NCBI GenBank assembly: GCA_963978895.1
Contig: OZ022242.1
Location: 24,469,663-24,533,662, forward strand
Reading direction: 5' to 3'
DNA length: 64,000 nt
DNA from: Erpobdella octoculata
Taxonomy: Eukaryota; Annelida; Clitellata; Hirudinida; Erpobdellidae
Positions 44,860-57,658 of this stretch are shown in pieces. Both the position numbers and the translations under genes were made by a program. A model generated the notes under the pieces. That model was not told the origin of the DNA and searched no databases. It saw only the letters and a program-made list of their open reading frames with translations. Each line of letters starts with the position of its first letter. The first letter of the stretch is position 1.

Positions 44860-45674
44860 TGTTATTAATAATGTTTTTGTTAAAAGTAATACAACTTTAA
44901 AACGCGCAAATTAATTCCAACGAACGAAAATATAATATTGACAGAACAGCATTGACACTTTGTTAATGCCAAATGGAAAACGGAAAATGCGAAACTAAAA
45001 ATCATATATCTATGCTAAAAATATCTTGTATATTTTTATGTCCCATAAACAATTATTTTATTTTATATTTTAATTGAAAAAGATATTTAATTAATTTTTT
45101 CTGTGAGATTTTCAATTGTAAACAATGAAATAGTCAGAAAATTTAATAACATGCGCTCTACCCCATTTGAGCATATATGTCATGTCGCGTTAAATTAAAC
45201 ATCTGTATATCTCGATAACCAAACTCCACTTTGAAAATTTATTTTTTCGTAAGACCAAATAGAGGGTGCTCTACAACTTTGCCATTTGAAATTTTTTTCT
45301 AGGACGCACTGTTAAGGCTGTATAGCTACCGGGGTACATACTGCGGTCCCCATGGGCCACTCCATGGTTCAATGTCAATTTTTTTAGTTATTCGGTTAAT
45401 AGGAGCTGAGAGAAATCCAATAAATCAAAAATCTCTAAAATCGGTTCAGTCGTTCTTGAGTTATAAGTGTGGTAACACAAACCCGACTTCCTTTTATATA
45501 TATAGATTAATGATAAAAAAAAATATACGCACACACAATGTCCCAAGAGCACAAATATACATATATACACATAAATGACTATTGTTTAAACAAATCCAAT
45601 CATTATAAAATGCACACATAATAAAATAAAATAAACAAATATCACGAAAATACGTAAGATGAACCATCTTCATC

Positions 45675-46709
45675 TTACATATCTTCCCTCTTCGAAAAAA
45701 AGAACGCGTCAGCGTTTCTGATTACATCGTCACTCTCTTTACGATTAAGAAAGTTAGCACCGATGTTTTCCTTGCCTTTGATGTAGTTTACTTTAAACCT
45801 ATTCTCAATTTCTATCTCTCTGCGTGTTGTGTCAATAGGGCGGGCGTCTCCGAAGATTGCCGAATTCAACTTTTCATCTTTCCCCACCCCTCCATGTTGG
45901 CCTCTAGGCAGAAGATTGAGCCTTGGTCTTTTTTTTGGCGGATTCAAAGCTTGAACTTTTGCCTCAACTTTATTTTCCAACTTTTTGGCAGACGTGTTTC
46001 TTTCCTTGCTTTGATACAGATCCGAGTTAGCCGACGTTTTTCTATAATTTACCCGATCATTTCTCTGTGTGCTGTCGTAGTTAGGAGCGGGTTTCTGTGG
46101 TTTCCGACCAAAGCGTTTTCCTGCAGCCATTGCATCCAAACCTCTTACTCCTTCAACATTTCCCAGCACAAGATCGCAAAGTAGGTTTTTCATGCACACA
46201 ACCTCTCTGGTTCCTCTGAACCAGTCTGTTTTGATATTTACCACTGCTGTTGGAGCTACCCAAACTGTTCCGTCGATCAAAACACAGGGTTTTGTTCTTC
46301 CGGTCATCTGACGCGGATGCACTAATGATTCCTTTACCATTATGGCAGTACAGCCATTGTCCCTCAAAACTGTTACCGACTTTCTGTTCACAAACCCTCT
46401 GGTTAATTTAAACTTTTCTCCTGAGTGAAAACAACCATCCGCTATTACCGGTAAAAAGCAGCCACATTTTAATTGGACCTCATTCATTTTACCTTCCATC
46501 ACCATGACCGCGCATGCATTCACTACTCCAGAACCTTTGCATGGTGGCCTCTCTACGCGCTTGGCACATGACTGGAGTTGCTTGAGTGCCTTGCCTGCAG
46601 TCCCTCGCCAAATGTCCAGCTTGATGACAATCCTTTGCCATATGGCCCAGCTTATTGCAATTGTTACACCGTGGTCCAACCATTCCAGAGTCAATGTCTG
46701 ATTGACCAC
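45675..46709 (-). pseudogene. G2 protease and chimeric tail
   Basis: Frame after the Gag break: VVNACAVMVMEGK, VLRDNGCTAIMVKESLV (DNG as in G1), CDLVLGNVEGVRGLDAMAAG, then DRVNYRKTSANSDLYQ, ALNPPKK, IFGDARPIDTTRR and YIKGKENIGANFLNR (RNase H end). It stops just before the 3' LTR. RT and integrase are absent. Confidence 0.84.
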
Positions 46710-47544
46710 GATTTCCGCTAATCCTGCTTATGTTTTCGACTTTTGCTAATTTTTTCTCTGGGTGGGATTGATTGTACTTGTTGACCCAGCGACTTAACTC
46801 ATTGACGTCACCGCTTTCTTTCTCCAACAAATATTCAGCCATTCCCGACGGACACTTTCCAAAGAACTGCTTTTTTAAAATCAAAAACAATAAGTTTTTT
46901 GTACCCGCGAGATCCACCCAGCGCCTGAGGTAACTATCTAGTCGCACTAGATACTGTTCCCAAGTCTCTTCTGGTTCAAGCTTTGACTTTCGAAACTTTA
47001 TCCGGTAGTCTTCTGCCGATTTCCCAAAACGACGAAGGAGTGCCTCTTTTACCGACCCGTAATCCTGCATCTGACTATCGTTAAGTTGGCCGAACACATC
47101 CAATGTTTTCGCACTAAGCAGAGAACCCAGAAGCATTCCACAACCTTTTTTTGGGTGATCATTTGCCGTGGCCAATGCCTCAAAACGGAGCAGAAAAGCG
47201 TCCACGTCGTCACCTTCCGAGAACTTTGGATATGGATTCTTTGTTACCTCTACCGTCGGCTTTGGCTCTTTTTTTGTTAGGGCTTCCAATTCCAGCTTCT
47301 TCAATTCTAATTCATGTTGACGTTGAGCTATTTTATCTTCACATTCTTGTTGCGCCATTTTATCTTCATGTTCACGTTCTTGTTGAGCTATTGTATCTTC
47401 CCGCTTCTGTTGAGCCTTTTTTTGTTCCCGTTCCTCCATTCTCTTAACCCTTTCTTCATCCTTTAACTCTTTGACGTAATTCCTTAAATCCACTCCGGAA
47501 TAGCCTAGAGCCTGTCCCATCGCAATGAATTTCTCGTCAGACAT
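46489..47544 (-). CDS. G2 Gag (SCAN-like) with zinc knuckle
   Basis: About 335 residues: MSDEKFIAMGQALGYSG, two to three REDxIAQQE-type repeats (six in G1), YPKFSEGDDVDAFLLRFE, WEQYLVRLDSYLRRW, EYLLEKESGDVNEL, and knuckle CNNCNKLGHMAKDC. Unlike G1 it has no stop before the knuckle. It runs out of frame near 46545, where 11 bases present in G1 are missing between two TGG. Confidence 0.86.
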   Translation of the reverse strand: MSDEKFIAMGQALGYSGVDLRNYVKELKDEERVKRMEEREQKKAQQKREDTIAQQEREHEDKMAQQECEDKIAQRQHELELKKLELEALTKKEPKPTVEVTKNPYPKFSEGDDVDAFLLRFEALATANDHPKKGCGMLLGSLLSAKTLDVFGQLNDSQMQDYGSVKEALLRRFGKSAEDYRIKFRKSKLEPEETWEQYLVRLDSYLRRWVDLAGTKNLLFLILKKQFFGKCPSGMAEYLLEKESGDVNELSRWVNKYNQSHPEKKLAKVENISRISGNRGQSDIDSGMVGPRCNNCNKLGHMAKDCHQAGHLARDCRQGTQATPVMCQARREATMQRFWSSECMRGHGDGR

Positions 47545-47641
47545 CTTTCACAAAAGAAAAAAAAATTCGGTCACTTGTGATCAAACAACTTCAGAAAATA
47601 AATTTACGGATGAAAATGCGTAAATACGTCGAGGTCACCAA

Positions 47642-47901
47642 TGTAAACGTAGTGGAATATGCTTTCTAGCGATTCGTAAAGTCGAAGTTATTTATAACAC
47701 AATATTTCTCGAGTTTATTTTAACTTTATTATTCTTCGTTGAATATAATCTTTTACTTGACTCAAAACTGAATTATCTCACTTTGTAGAATTTCGCACGG
47801 TTCTAACAAATCTTTTGATAATTAAAATTTCTCTCACCAAAAAACATCTTACTTTTTAAATGAAGACCCGTAATAGGAAAAAGACTAATAACAATTATAT
47901 A

Positions 47902-47932
<31 letters not shown>

Positions 47933-48058
47933 GTATAAAAAAAAACGTTAAAAAAATTATAAACAAAAAATGGGCAGTTATTTTTAACGGAGCATGCACG
48001 AAAGAATATATACATATACATATATATATATACATATACATATACATATACCCATACA

Positions 48059-48145
<87 letters not shown>

Positions 48146-48321
48146 TCAAACATACATATATATATATATATATTAATGATAAAAAAATATACGCACACAC
48201 AATGTCACAAGAGCTCAAATATACATATATATACATAAATGACTATTGTTTAAACATATCCAATCATTATAAAATGCACACATAATAAAATAAAATAAAC
48301 AAATATCACGAAAATACGTAA
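47642..48321 (-). repeat. G2 right LTR with a PLE scrap and (TA)n
   Basis: TGTAAACGTAGTGG to AAAATACGTA; the last ~25 bp expected from G1 are missing. At 47940-48005 a PLE terminal fragment ([15 protein letters not shown]) is followed by TA-rich repeats (48062-48142). Confidence 0.8.
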
Positions 48322-48410
48322 TCTCCCTGTCGCTTTCCCGCTTTCGGTCGTTTTCCAGCTCCCTGTCACTTTCCCGCTCTCGGTCGCTTTTACGCTCCCG
48401 GTCGCTTTAT

Positions 48411-48625
48411 GAACCCGCCATACACAATTTGGCTTAAATAAAGCCACTGGCTCAACTGTAACGCAAAATGACTTATTTTGGATCAAAGTAGCCAATAAAT
48501 ATCAAAAATTGGCTCAAATGAGACGATAAAATACAGAATTATTTATTGGCTCATTTCAGCCAACGCATGACCTACTCTGGCTCATTCTGGATTTTTTTTG
48601 GATTAATATAAGCCAAAATGTTGGC
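48411..48625. repeat. cluster of TGGCTCA motifs
   Basis: TGGCTCA occurs five times (CTGGCTCAAC, TTGGCTCAAA, TTGGCTCATT, CTGGCTCATT, TTGGCTCAAA) with several AGCCAA/AGCCAC strings in opposite orientation within about 210 bp. No coding role seen; possibly a foldback element. Confidence 0.55.
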
Positions 48626-48629
48626 TCAA

Positions 48630-48785
48630 ACTGGCTACTTTTTTCTAGTGTTGGAAACTCTCTCTCACAAGCAGATTTCTGACAACGGAACTCCACAAGG
48701 CAGCGTGCTGAGCCCACTGCTCTTTATACTACTGCTCGATGTAATTCCCAAACCACAAAAAGGGATCGAGCTATCTTTGTACACA
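48630..48785 (+). pseudogene. LINE reverse transcriptase scrap
   Basis: SDNGTPQGSVLSPLLFILLL and ELSLY, covering RT motif B up to the point where Y-A-D-D should begin. Cut off at 48785 by CAGGGCCCGTATTCATGA, the look of another element end. Confidence 0.72.
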
Positions 48786-50184
48786 GGGCCCGTATTCATG
48801 ACGCGCGCTTACGTTACGCGCGACTAAAGCCCTACGCTCTTCGTTACTAGTTTCAGACAAGCAGCCCTACGAAAACGGTGTTCATGACGACAGCGTAGGG
48901 TCCGGACGAGCTGAGCTGCTCGCCGATTTCTTTTCACTTGTCCCCGTCGCATTTTATTTTTTGCTTTGTGCGCATGTGCTAACAAGCAGGTGGCATATTT
49001 GCTAATTCCCCTCGATGTTGTTGTTGTTCATTTAAGTCCTTGTCACTTTTTCAGCGTTTAGGACCACAAAAAATATATATTAAAATTGAAATAATAAAAA
49101 CAAATAAGTTAAAGTAAAATATAAAAAAATAAACAGGAAATAGAGAAAACAATGACAAAATATGAAAGAAAAGAAAAAAACAGGAAAAAGGGGAGAAACA
49201 AAGTAAGTAAATAAAATAAAATTAAATTTAAAAAAAAACTATAAAATAATAATGTTAGACATAAAGTGTTATTCACAGTTAGATGAGATAGTAGAGAATA
49301 GGTAATGATAGTTGCAGAAGTGTGGAGTAAGAAGTTAAAGTAAAAGATAAGTATATAGGTTGGTTGCTAGGCGCCTAACGTGTGGCTGCCTTTAAGTTCG
49401 TCCCGTTTTTCTGCCGTTAAACTATTTAATTTAATTCTCAATTCTAAAGTTCATTTTCAATATTATTTACGAAATTTGCGTTTTGTTCTGTTTTCGGACT
49501 AAAACGATTAAATGCGATATTATATTGTCGGACTAATTGTTTCCATAGCTGCCGGTTATGCGCTCACCTGTTACATGGTTTAAAGCCGTGTTAACTGTTA
49601 TAATATAAAACTAAATTGCGATATTTATTAGAAAAGCCAAACTTAAATCGAATATTAAGTTTCGTACACTAGTAACTGCACAGACAATGGCGTTAAACAA
49701 CAATGGCGTCGTACGTCGTACATCAATCAACGGAAGAAGAACCAAAGAACTAAATAAACAATCTACAAAAATAAATCGTTGAAATAAATGCATTCCAACA
49801 GCAGCATCAGCATTTGTAAACCCACTCTACATACTTATTCTCGAAGTGAACTTCTTTCGGTCAATTTTCAGAACAACTGTTACCCAATTAGAGTTTTTCT
49901 CCTCACTCTTAAGAAAATGCCATTGCTGCGCTCAAATGTACGACAATACCACTAAAGGGGGCGTCGGGCTGGCCATCGTTTTCGAACCTCCTTCAGAAAG
50001 AGACTTCTGACTCCTTTCACTGGTGACGCCCGTGTAGTACCAACCTCCTCTTCATCTACTCCTGATCTTTGTTCAGCACCTGGGTGCTGTATTGGGTGGT
50101 CACCTCGCCGCAGTAATCACAACTGGGAAACTAGTAAAACCAGCCAAGAAACCAAGGATCTACAACGAACGAATTTATCGATAA
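48786..50184. other. no gene recognised
   Basis: Starts GGGCCCGTATTCATGACGCGC, resembling the end of a MITE, but no matching inverted end was found. Then A-rich sequence (49070-49260) and unassigned DNA. From about 49960 it may be the 5' UTR of the RTE-like LINE. Confidence 0.35.
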
Positions 50185-51358
50185 ATGCTACCTCAACTGG
50201 GGCAGCCGATGTGTCAGCATTGGGGATCCATGGTGCGGACAAAAAGTGGACTACTGGCCGAACGACTAAATTTATCAAACCAAAGAATGAAATACGAATT
50301 GCCGCGTGGAACGTACGAACGGGTCATCACGTCGCCAAAAAGAGATTATTGCCACCGAAATTACCAATTGCAAAATATCGATCGCCGCCATGTCGGAACT
50401 ACGACTCATGGGATCCGGGACGATGACGAGACTACTACGCTCTTCTACTCCGGTGGTGACCAGCGAGAGGCGGGTGTAAGATTTATGGTTGGCCAGCGAG
50501 CTGCCCACAGCGTCGTCGCCTTCCAACCAATTTCTGAACGTCTGGCAGTCCTTTCCATCGATGGCACAATCAAACGCTTTCTACGCCGATCTACAAGCTG
50601 CGACTGATTCTATACCGCAAACCGAAGTTACCATATTGGCAGGCGACTTTAACGCTCAAGTCGGCGACAACCGTAGTGGCTGGCAAGAAACGCTTGGACG
50701 ATTCGGCCACGGAAAAATCAACGACAATGGGCAGCTACTGTTGTCGTTTGCGTCAGTAAACAACCTCGTCATTGGCAACAGCCTCTTCCAACACCCGAAG
50801 AAACATGGGCTCGCGTGGAGAAACCCGTCGGGGAAAGATTCGGCCATGCTCGACAACTTTCTGATCAACAAGCGTTTTCGATCGACGCTCAACAACGTTC
50901 GAACAATGCGTAGCCCTGATTGCGGATCTGATTACTACTTCGTGCGGGCCAAAATACAACTTCGACTCCAAAAAGCAAAGAAGAAGACGCCGGCGGCTGT
51001 AAAGAGGAACTGGACGTGGCTACGCAATCCGGCAGTTCGACACAAATTCCAGCTTGCTTTATCGAACAAGTTTGCGATCCTTAATACAATGGACGATGTC
51101 AACGATGAAGAAAAACAAATAACCAAATCCGTCATCGAATGTGCGGCGCCGTTATGTCCGCCGATTCGTCGACGAACGCAGCCATGGATTTCGGATGAGT
51201 GTCTGGATTTGGTAGCTGAGCGGAAAAAAATCAAGCACGTCGATTTCGAACAATACCGGCGACTTAATCAAGAGGTAAGGTGGAAAATGAAGATCGAGCG
51301 AGAGGCGTATTGGAACGATGTTGCAGCCGAAAATGGAAGAAGCCGCGTCTCGACATAA
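50185..51358 (+). pseudogene. RTE-like LINE AP-endonuclease and linker
   Basis: IRIAAWNVRTGHHV (start of the endonuclease), GGDQREAGVRFMVG, AVLSIDGTI in other frames, then an open stretch from 50489 with TILAGDFNAQVGDN, GNSLFQHPKKHGLAWRNPSG, MLDNFLINKRF, MRSPDCGSDYYFVRA (SDH-equivalent) and a basic linker with WISDECLDLVAERKK. The catalytic-Glu region falls in a frame-broken part. Confidence 0.85.
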
Positions 51359-51547
51359 ATATCGAACATTGTATCAGACACTACAACGTTTAGGCTGAAA
51401 AACAAAATCGATCAACGATAACATAAAAAAAAACGGATGAAAAGTTTGTTAGTTCGTCTTCCGATCGATTACCGAGGTGGCGGGAATTCTTTCACGAACT
51501 ATACAACCACGATCCGCCTGCCGGACCAGCGCCGACCCGCTACAAAT

Positions 51548-52037
51548 TGTCAACTTGGGCAACCCGCTCAACAACAAAACTCCAACTTCAACTTAATTAT
51601 TAACTTCTTTATTATTAAATAAAAAATAAACTAAACGGAAAATGTAACTTCAATCCGAAAGTTCGCTTCAATACGAGATTTCACTTCAATTCGCCAATTC
51701 AACACAATTCACTAATTCACACCAATTCGACAATTCACTGCAATTCACTAATTCACAACAATTCGACAATTCACTGCAATTCACTTATTCACACCAATTC
51801 GACAATTCACTCCAAACTGCGCGACAACGACTCTCGAGCTCCACTCTCACTAAACTCTAAAAACTCTGCGCCTAGTTTTCTTTAAACAGCACGCTAGCCA
51901 CTAACACACCACAACTCCCACAACTACAGGTGAACATTCATACCACAGGTGAACATTCACACTACAACAAACAGCGAACGCACACACAACACATCCCATC
52001 CACCAACAATCACATACACAACATGTCTATCTTGACA
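51548..52037 (+). repeat. solo LTR with 5-bp TSD
   Basis: TGTCAACTTGGG ... CTATCTTGACA, 490 bp, with terminal TGTCAA/TTGACA. Perfect 5-bp TSD CAAAT at 51543-51547 and 52038-52042. Contains AATAAAAAATAAAC near 51620 and a ~37-bp minisatellite (AATTCACTAATTCACA-type) at 51700-51815. Removing it rejoins the LINE. Confidence 0.88.
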
Positions 52038-52042
52038 CAAAT

Positions 52043-53567
52043 TGATCAACCGCAGATCCAATTTCCCGTCGACGTACGAACAATCGCCGAAGTGAAAGCG
52101 GCCGTCAAATCGCTGAAGAACGGAAAAGCGCCGGGCATCGATCAAATTACAGCCGAGATGATCAAAGCTGGTGGTGACATTCTATTGCAACGTCTACACG
52201 TCCTATTGACATGCATTTGGGACACGGAGTAAGTACCATCAGCGTGGAAGAAAGCGAGACAGTCGAGAATGCAAAAACTACCGCGGCATTAGTCTCCTTT
52301 CAATCGTTGGGAAAGTATTTACAAAGATCTTTCAGTCACGACTACAAAAACATTGTGAACATTCGTGCCGTGAGGAACAGGCCGGATTTCGACCGAATCG
52401 TGGATGCATCGATCAAATCTTCGCTCTACGCCAACTCGTAGAACAGAAGGTTCGATGTGGCCGGCGCACAGTTGTTGTCTTCATCGACTTCAAATCGGCT
52501 TTCGACTGCATCCATTGGCCATCAATGTGGACGGCATTGGAAAGAGAAAACATACCACCGAAAGTCATCCGTTTGTTACAAGCGTCGTATAGTGGTTCGA
52601 CCAGCTGCATCCGAATTCGAAACGACCTATCCGACGAATTTACCATTCAAACCGGTGTCCGCAAGGAGACGTCGGTTCTCCGCTTTTATTTAACGTCGTG
52701 ATCGATGCGATCATAAGGAAATCGTTCGAAGGAAGCGTGGTGTTCAATACGACAAAAACAACTTTATCACTGATCTGATATACGCGGACGATAGCGCCGT
52801 ATTCGCCGACACCGACGTGGAAGCTATTTGTCTATACGACATCACCGATATTGCCAAGTCATACAGCCTAAAGATCAACGCCGAGGAGACCAAAGTATTA
52901 ACAACGGACGGGTCGCCAGCTCATGTCCACCTTGGATCGATCGTGCAGGAAAGAAGACGTCGTCGTCGGCGACGTCCACAGCCGCGTTGGCCAGGCGACT
53001 GCGGCATTTGCAGCGCTCAGATGGTGCGTCTGAAAGAAAACGAACATTACAATCAAGACAAAATTCGTCTTTACCGAACATTGATTCTTCCGATCCTCCT
53101 ATATGGCTCGGAGACATGGACATTGTTTAAATCCGATGTGAATAGATTTGAAGTATTCTTGCGGCGAATACTGGGAGTAACCATCCGCGACCGCATTCGA
53201 AACGAGACGATCCGTGAACGGTGTGATCGACAACCATTGATCGACGAACACATCCAAAAACGGCGACTACGGTGGTTCGGGCACGTCTGCCGAATGGATG
53301 GCAAACGACTTCCCAATAGTTTACTTTGGCGGGAGCGACCGCCTGGCTGGCGCATCCAACGTTCGGCGCCAAAGAAAACATGGTTGAACATTATTGATGT
53401 GGACCTCAAGAGAAAGTGACTGACCGCCGATGGGGCGAAAGTGGGTTGCAGCCGACCGAGGAAAGTGGAAGATTATCGTGGAAGACGTTCGTTGTCCCGT
53501 GGCACCCACAGCAGCGTATTGGCTTTGAAGACATCCTCCTCCCCAAGCGCCGGCTTCGGACTAAATA
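52043..53567 (+). pseudogene. RTE-like LINE reverse transcriptase and C terminus
   Basis: TIAEVKAAVKSLKNGKAPGI and AEMIKAGGD (RT fingers), then decayed palm with CPQGDVGSPLLFNVVIDA, IYADDSAVFADTD in the third frame, SLKINAEETKVLT, and an open C-terminal part with IRLYRTLILPILLYGSETWT, RNETIRERCDRQPLI and RRLRWFGHVCRMD. The coding trace ends near 53567. Multiple frameshifts; dead. Confidence 0.86.
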
Positions 53568-53699
53568 AAAATAATAATATTTACATTTTACATAAACATT
53601 CCAATTTATCAAGTCAGAATTATTTACACACAAGTTTATATGGAATAATAATATCAAAAAAGTTTTTTCCAGAGTTCTTTTAAATTAGATCTGGTTTAT

Positions 53700-54752
53700 T
53701 TAGTGTAATCCAATTAAAGATGAGGTCTTGGCATTTTGTGTGGAACATTGATTTCGTTTCCACGGATGCCAATGTGGCTGGGTATCCATATTATTGTGCA
53801 TGGACTCCTGTATGATTGGTTTGATGCTGGAACTGTGGTAATTAGATATAGCCTGGACGGAGCTGAGTGAGTGCGTAAAAATGGCTATGTTGACACCTGG
53901 TTCTTGCTGTACGGACCATTGCAGGGCCATTTGAATGGCTGTGAGTTCAGCAGTAAAAATGGAGATGTCGTTGTACTTTGACTCAGCTCTTAGTTTTGAC
54001 TAGGGATGAAAATTCCAATTCCTGTTTTTTCTTTCATTTTTGAGGCATCGGTGTAGATTTTTATGTTGTTATCATAGTTATGTATTTTTTTAAAGACGTC
54101 TGAAGAGCGCTTTTTGGATTCCGAGTAGATTGATGTCAAGGTTTGATAAAAATAGTTTCCACGGTTGGGTGTCAAAGTTAGGCGAAGGGAGTTCTTAGAG
54201 ATTTTGGATTCTTTGGTCGTTAAGGTAGTTTTTCATTAAAAAGGGTGCTGTGTGTGGCTTTCTTTTACTCAGATTTGATTTGATCCATGTGCTCCTTTTA
54301 TTTGGGTATGGAAAGTATATGATTCTGCCGGGATGGTTTGGGGTGATTTTGGTTTTTGCGGCTGTACGTTGTCTAAGACGTAATGAGATGGGATTTTCTC
54401 CAAATTCTACGAGGAGTGCATTATAGTTAGTTTTCCCACCTATTCAACATGAAATTCTCAAAGCACTGTTCTGTATTGGCCTGAGTTTTTTTTTTGAAAG
54501 ATTCATTGGCTTGGTTGAAAGCTTCGCCACCATATTCTAGTATGGAGCAAATGGCTGCCTTGTAAAAAGTGAGAAGAGTGTTTTTATGGGCACCCCACGA
54601 AAGTCCTGTAATTGCTCTCATGAGGTTTAGTCTTTTTTTGTCCTGGCTATGGCATATGCAATGTCTGGTCCCCATGTGGCTGCTGCATCAAAGATAACGC
54701 CTAGGAACTTGTATTCGTGGACTTTGGTTACGTTTTCTTCAAAGATTTTTTA
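53700..54752 (-). pseudogene. I-clade-like LINE: RT end and RNase H
   Basis: Minus strand: HEYKFLGVIFDAAATWG, LTFYKAAICSILEYGGEAF (RT C-terminal), then RNase H with IKIYTDASKMKEKTGIGIF (first Asp), MALQWSVQQEPGV and IAIFTHSLSSVQAI, where T-D-S is T-H-S so a catalytic Asp is lost. RNase H after RT is typical of I/R1/Jockey-group LINEs. Truncated and frame-broken. Confidence 0.8.
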
Positions 54753-55376
54753 AGTGGTGTCTCGATTATTTGCTGATTTCCGATTTTGGTTTCGATCCGA
54801 TTAATTGGAAATTTCTATTATTATTTCAAAAAATTTCCAAGTTTTGTTTCTTTGCGCTATTATTAACTAATTTGAATCAATTTAATGATATTTAAAATAA
54901 TTATAGTAATTGTACGTAGACGAGAAGACAAAATTTATATAACAGAATTGGATACACAAATGTTCGATTTACTTATTTTATAGCAATTGAAGTAACAGCA
55001 GGGGCCGTATTTACCAACCGTTTTTTAATTAACGAGACATTAAGCCCTTTACGCATAAAAACCATTTCCTGGTTCAATAACCCACACTTCCTACTACTTA
55101 TCAACTTCAAAAACTTCAAAAACAAAATGTATGCATAATGGATCATCCTGTGCATGTAGTTCTAGTATTTTCGACGTTTGACTCTGCGACGTTTCAATAT
55201 CATCAATAGAATATTCAAATTTAAAAAGCACAAGGTAAAAGATAAAAGTCAGTATAATACAAATATGAAAAGTCGAAATTGGTTAACCTAATATTGCCGA
55301 CTCCTATTAATCGGATTTTGCACTAATCGGCAATATCCGATTTCTGGAACAAAAGTTGGTTACTCCTTAATATATA
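54753..55376. other. no gene; possible MITE ends
   Basis: AT-rich. GCAGGGGCCGTATTTACCAA near 54999 resembles an element terminus, and ATTGCCGA ... TCGGCAAT near 55294-55336 is a short inverted repeat. No confident element. Confidence 0.35.
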
Positions 55377-57176
55377 CTAGCAGTGCCCGTCGCAGCTTTG
55401 CTCGCTTGAAATTAGAGAATTTGAACCATTGTTCCACAATAGAGTACTACACAGGCCAAAATGACCCGTTTTAAAAGCAAAAAAATCTAGGCCTGGTTCA
55501 GTCTCTGATGAACTGAATTCAGCCAGTTAGGTAATCGCTAACTAATCTAACTCACAGACCCAGACCGTATACATTTACACCATCGTACTCGTTGTACTCA
55601 CATTCCTCACCTAGACATAATCCATTAAAATTATCTTACTACAAATAAACGAAGACACTGGCGACGAGGATAAAAACAAAACTTATGCAGCTAAAATAGA
55701 CGTAAATAACCAACTTATCGCACTTTTTTAACAACAGTTATCACAACAAAATCAACAACATCAGCAACAACAAAATAAATAACAAAAACATGTGAAGGAG
55801 CTCGCAAACCAGATTCAAAAGAGGCCCTCTTTGACCGTTTGTGTCAGAAAATAGAAAATTGTTTATACGATCCGGAAGAGGGACGTGTTTTCGACTCACG
55901 ACTGAAACGCTTTGAAAACACCATCCATGGCCAAAACGATGATCTCCGAGGAAATCATAGTACTGAACTCCTCCAAACTCAGCTATATACTCCTCCGTAT
56001 TCAATTTTCATCACCCGAATAGCTCTTTCTCTGCCCAACAAACTTGGCTAGGAAGACACAATTAAAACTTTGAATAAATTTTTTGAACCTAAGGAAATCC
56101 TCTTCAGACTTAGATTTGAGTTAATTTGGATAGTTTGTGCTCCAGGAAGAGATTTCAGCTCCTATGGAAACAAAATCATTGCATCAGCAGAAGAGGTAAA
56201 AGTGAAAGAGATGAACAAGGAAACAATTAATTATCTCCAATACGTCTCCAGGCTTCGGAATGCATTGAAGTCCGCTCCAGACTATTACAAAGACTGGACA
56301 AACACAAACCAGTAGCCTTGGTTGATCTAATTCCCAGTCGGAGGCAATCAAGACAACTCTCGAAGACGCCAGATCAATTGAGGAGACTAATGTAAAGATT
56401 CAAGCAGTACGCAAGCCAGGAATCTTATACACAAGACCCATGTCACCAAATCAACCGAGAGACCCACCTACTCCATGCCCCATCTGTCGTGGCCTCTCAT
56501 TCAAACCACAAAAATACTCGAAACCTCGAAAAATGAGAGAACGACAATACTCAGCTGGATGACAAACAAGTGAAAATAGAAAAAAAATTAAAAAAAATGG
56601 TTTTAATTGCCTCTTTATCTGAGTCAACAAACTAAAATTTTTGAATCTAAAACAACCGTTCATTATTTTGGACTTCTGGCGACTTATAAATAAATAACCG
56701 TACTGTTTAATTATTTTGGACCTCTGGCGACTTATACATAAACAACTTGAATAATTTCATTTAATTAATTTCAATTTATTTGAGGCCTAATTCTTGTCGG
56801 AAACATTAAATTCATGTATTGTCATCCAGAATAAAGTTTTCCTGAAAGTTTTAGAGCTTTAGGTGGTCGATAAGTGGGTGAATTTTTGTTTCTAAGATTT
56901 GATCACCACGGACAAACAAACAAACAAAAAGAAAAACGAGTGAAGTTAAATAAAAGCATTTAAAAATATGTGTTTCACCATTTTTTGAAAATGTGGTTTC
57001 CCGGACCTCAAATGTGGGGTGGAAAATAGGGTTACTTGTTTTTAAAGTAACGGTTACTCAAAATCTGTAAATGCTACAGATGTACAAATTAGTATTTAGT
57101 ATCTACTCAAAAACAGTGATATACGTGTTACACCATTTTTTGAAAAATTGGTTTCTAGGACCTCTAATGTGGGGTG
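55377..57176 (-). mobile_element. Helitron, interrupted
   Basis: Minus-strand end GCGAGCAAAGCTGCGACGGG then CACTG, CTAG at 55377-55380, same family as 28968-30647 (shared AAATTAGAGAATTTGAAC and TAGAGTACT). The family's ~157-bp repeat recurs at 56960-57176. Gypsy gag debris sits between. No 5' terminus was found, so the right edge is approximate. Confidence 0.65.
55600..56580 (+). pseudogene. Gypsy Gag relic with primer-binding site
   Basis: CTGGCGACGAGGATA at about 55659 is a common Gypsy primer-binding site. Broken Gag follows: KIENCLYDPEEGRVFDSRLK, FENTIHGQND, SIFITRIALSLPNKL, then NKFFEPKEILFRLRFELI and CAPGRDFSSYGNKI, VKEMNKETINYLQ. Three frames. No LTR pair identified. Confidence 0.75.
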
Positions 57177-57179
57177 GAA

Positions 57180-57317
57180 AAGAATTTGTTTTGTCAATCT
57201 TCTTGAAAGACTTGCCCTAGTTGAGCTTATATACGTCACAGCCGTTTCGTGATGATGGGGACACTTAAACTCATAAACAATATTTTTATCGTGCACGTAT
57301 TTTACCTTCCGAGACAA
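57180..57317 (-). pseudogene. PLE GIY-YIG start fragment
   Basis: NIVYEFKCPHHHETAVTYI then SSTRASLSRRL: the beginning of a PLE GIY-YIG domain with the G of YIG changed to S. It is cut by Helitron-type sequence. Confidence 0.78.
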
Positions 57318-57376
57318 GTTGTTGTATATAATTAAACTACGAGCATTTTGAGGTCTATAAAAGATATTGTATCAAA

Positions 57377-57658
<282 letters not shown>

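Larger units (their letters stand above)
50185..53575 (+). mobile_element. RTE-like LINE with solo LTR insertion
   Basis: Plus-strand LINE with AP-endonuclease, RT and a C-terminal zone of the RTE/craniofacial-protein-2-like type, broken by frameshifts and by a 490-bp solo LTR at 51548-52037. The 3' end GGACTAAATAAAAATAATAATA is of RTE style. Base composition is clearly richer in GC than the flanks. Confidence 0.86.

Noticed and set aside
54990..55340. Complete MITE
   Set aside because: Only one terminus-like string and a short inverted repeat; no matching second end or TSD.
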